A stretch of 64,000 nucleotides of DNA from Colius striatus. Taxonomy: Eukaryota; Chordata; Aves; Coliiformes; Coliidae. Below the pieces are notes generated by a model that saw only the letters and a program-made list of their open reading frames with translations, was not told the DNA's origin and did not search any database. Location: positions 1,905,853 to 1,969,852 of the forward strand of contig NC_084768.1 of assembly GCF_028858725.1 (NCBI RefSeq). Reading direction: 5' to 3'. The translations under genes were made by a program, and so were the position numbers. Every line of letters begins with the position of its first letter. Within the stretch, counting starts at the first letter, position 1. This document shows positions 43,401-64,000 of the stretch, one piece after another.

Positions 43401-44265
43401 GATAATGAGAGATGTGAACAAATCTTCAGAGCATCACCTCCTCTTTCTTCTCTTCCTGGACTCATCTTCACTCCTGAGGTTTCAGCCTTCTCCCCCCAAG
43501 CAGTGGAGGACAGAGAGTGGGAGTTGCAGTCAGTTCATCACGTCTTGTTCCTGAACTGTTCCCCTGGACATTCCCTATAGCCAGATATGTCATCAGCCAC
43601 GTGTTGTCTCTCTTTACACTTACATCCACACCTGCTTAGACTTTCATCTCCAGTTAGGCTTGTACACACTGACCTCTTTTGACACACATCAGATAACCTA
43701 TCTACGGAGACTCAGCTGTCTCCCTGCCCTTAGCGACAGATAACCTCCAGTCAACAGACGACGCCTCCCTATGGAATGCACAGCACACGGCTCTACTCAC
43801 AAAGCTTTTTTTCCTACACAAAAATCCTTCTCCTATAAAATAAGATTGTTTTGTTGCAGTTTAAAGTCCTTTGTTCAATCTACACAGACGCAAGTTTGAA
43901 GGGTTGTTTGCTTTAAAACTCTACATACCTCTGCTTAGAATTTTTTCCTATTCCAAACGCCCCCCTAGAGCGCAGCACAGCCTGGGTTTAACTCCCTCAA
44001 GATCATTAGGGAGATCATTAGTACTTTTCAGAAACATGAAAAACCTTATGTCTGTATTTCCACACCTCACACCTACATGGATAAGTTTCCAAAGGTTTGA
44101 CACCCTTGTTGCAGGGGGCTCCTCTCATGATCCCACGTCCTGTACTCACCTGCTCCAAAACTGCAGGCGTACACATGACAAGTCACTCGACTGCTCTTCC
44201 TGAATTACCCAGCTGACTTTGCCTTAGGTTAAAAATCCACTGTGCACCCACTACACAAGTCATTC
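40445..44265. other. No recognised gene; purine-rich tract 41750-43200
   Basis: I recognise no gene, RNA or named repeat. From about 41750 to 43200 the plus strand is strongly purine-rich (GGGAAAAGAAACAGACAAG style). Open frames here are short and lack family features. Confidence 0.4.
42199..42278. repeat. Perfect 40-bp tandem duplication
   Basis: The block CAGGTTGGTGAGCAGAGTGA and its following 20 bases occur twice, back to back, with no mismatch. Confidence 0.95.
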
Positions 44266-44267
44266 TG

Positions 44268-44812
44268 GCTCACTGGTGGTAGGGGTTGGAAGGGACCTTT
44301 AGAGATCATCCAGTCCAACCCCCCTGCAGAAGCAGGGTCACCTAGATCAGGTCACACAGAAACGTGTCCAGGCGGGTCTTGAAGACCTCCAAGGAAGGAG
44401 CCTCCACACCCTCCCTGGGCAGCCTGTGCCAGGGCTCCATCACTGAAACACTGAAACAGTTTTTTCTTATATTTAAATGGAACTTTTTGTGTTCCAGCTT
44501 CATCCCATCACCCCTTGTCCTGTTGCTGGCTACTATAGAAAAGAGGGATGTCCCAACCTTCTGACACCCACCCTTTAGATACTTATAAATGTTAGTAAGA
44601 TCCCCCCTCAGTCTCCTCTTCTCCAGACTAAACAGCCCCAGTTCCCACAGTCTTTCCTCATATGAAAGATGTTCCATTCCCCTGATCATCCTGGTGGTCC
44701 TGCACTTCCCTGTCCCTCTTGAGCTGAGGAGCCCAGAACTGGACACGGGACTCCAGATGAGGCCTCACCAGGGCAGAGTAGAGGGGGAGAAGAACCTCCC
44801 CTGACCTGCTGT
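44268..44812 (-). mobile_element. CR1 LINE 3' fragment
   Basis: CR1 3' end in reverse (GGTTGGAAGGGACCTTTAGA) followed by the ORF2 C-terminus with few stops. Confidence 0.93.
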
Positions 44813-45109
44813 GTTTACAAGGTAAGACACGTAACTACACCGACAATGTATCTGTTATAAATGACATACTGCGCTGCTGTGCATTACCCACCTTACAGAC
44901 ACAAGCAGAATGAATTTCATATACGTGTACCCACATACACACACAGATCTATTTATTACATATTAAAATCCATGTAAGAAAGGACTCTTGGCCAAAGTTG
45001 GCTACCAGGAAGTAAGGAAAGACAAGTTCCTTCAAGCTGGAAGACATGGCTGCAGTGACTCTGTGGAGTTGTGCTCAAAAAAAACTCAGAGGAGGAGGAT
45101 ATTCGAGTT

Positions 45110-45115
45110 TTTATT
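45110..45115 (-). terminator. Candidate MSH4 polyadenylation signal AATAAA
   Basis: Minus-strand AATAAA about 420 bases after the MSH4 stop. The stretch 45116-45533 would be 3' UTR. Confidence 0.45.
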
Positions 45116-45533
45116 GAGTTCTGTTACTCACATTCTAAACCAAAACTGACCAACAGCATCAGTCACAGTAAATCGCTGTTACTGTGTTACAAAACAGCTC
45201 TGCCTGCCCAGTGCTGGATAGGAAGCAGTTCCGGACTGCCTACATGGTGTTGGATCAAGCTCAATGACTGAGAAATCTAGAAGCTCCTCTGAGTAGGAGA
45301 CAACAGGACGTGGAGGTGTATCTCCAGCAGCGTGAGAACAGAGCTTGCCCACACAACACAAGCGGACTACCTGCTTTTTGTTAGACAAGATCTCATCAGA
45401 TGTAGGAGCTGTAACACCAGACACATCACATTTAAGAACTTTAAAACATGAAAAGCAGTGTTTTCTAACACTATGGGAAAAAACACAAACACCTTGCGGT
45501 CACAAAAATCAGAGGAGCAGTCTGTGTTACACA

Positions 45534-63736
<18,203 letters not shown>

Positions 63737-64000
63737 CTTTGAAAGGAAACCAGACAGGAAGAATACACTCACAAAGATAAAGACAGTAAATACCAACTGA
63801 CATTTTCAGATAAGAAGAGTATTCTACAAGTGTGAGGCTTGCTTTTGGGATGCTTAGCACCACTGTTGGCTGTTATATGGATTACAGCAGTTTAGGAAGT
63901 CAGGTAATTTAATATACTATTAGGCCTCATTATATCATTTTCCAAACCACAGAAATACATTTGTACTCAGTATTTTCCTCATTTTTTGTAGCAGTATTCC

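Noticed and set aside
63737-64000. Another MSH4 exon at the right edge
   Set aside because: No frame there resembles MSH4 and no good splice pair is present; it reads as intron.

Overview
The window is from a bird genome. It carries many CR1 LINE fragments with the avian CR1 3' end, several avian endogenous-retrovirus (ERV) LTRs, intron-rich genes, satellite arrays, and the meiotic gene MSH4 with vertebrate exon structure. The species cannot be named from sequence alone.

Layout. (1) 1-5.93 kb, minus strand: the 5' part of a gammaretrovirus-like ERV with LTR, damaged gag and an open pro-pol frame. In the env position a 227-codon open frame, cut by the window edge, reads as a signal peptide plus two immunoglobulin-like domains; this is the most unusual feature here. 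(2) 6.6-9.8 kb, plus: a complete five-exon acrosin-like serine protease gene (339 aa) with a 30-bp minisatellite in intron 4. (3) 11.1-13.9 kb: a broken maestro-heat-repeat-like fragment, a CCAAT/GC-rich promoter-like block, a 20-21-bp tandem repeat and a CR1. (4) 15.2-27.7 kb, plus: two tandem paralogues related to AKAP1 (mitochondrial A-kinase anchor protein), each with an N-terminal membrane anchor, a long Ala/Glu/Pro repeat region and one KH domain, but no Tudor domain. Copy 1 is intact (806 aa). Copy 2 has lost its last splice acceptor. (5) 27.7-33.9 kb: satellite territory with ~190-195-bp and 39-bp repeats, interrupted by CR1s and by a small Arg/Ser-rich, protamine-like reading frame (minus strand) below a perfect CRE. 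(6) 34.0-40.0 kb, minus: a decayed betaretrovirus-like ERV with gag, dUTPase, protease, RT, RNase H and integrase remnants. (7) 40.4-45.1 kb: purine-rich DNA of unknown nature and a CR1. (8) 45.1-64.0 kb, minus: the 3' two thirds of MSH4, 14 coding exons (604 codons plus stop) through the MutS ATPase domain to the stop. Its introns carry CR1s, three solo LTRs (two with clear target-site duplications, one with a possible one), an LTR fragment and one plus-strand orphan exon.

How the genes relate: MSH4 acts in meiotic crossing-over, acrosin is a sperm protease, AKAP1 has a spermatid isoform, and Arg/Ser-rich small proteins package sperm DNA. CRE or CRE-like sites lie near several of these. A germline theme is plausible but is inference. 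All exon boundaries were read by eye from splice signals, reading phase and recalled family similarity; none is confirmed by transcripts.
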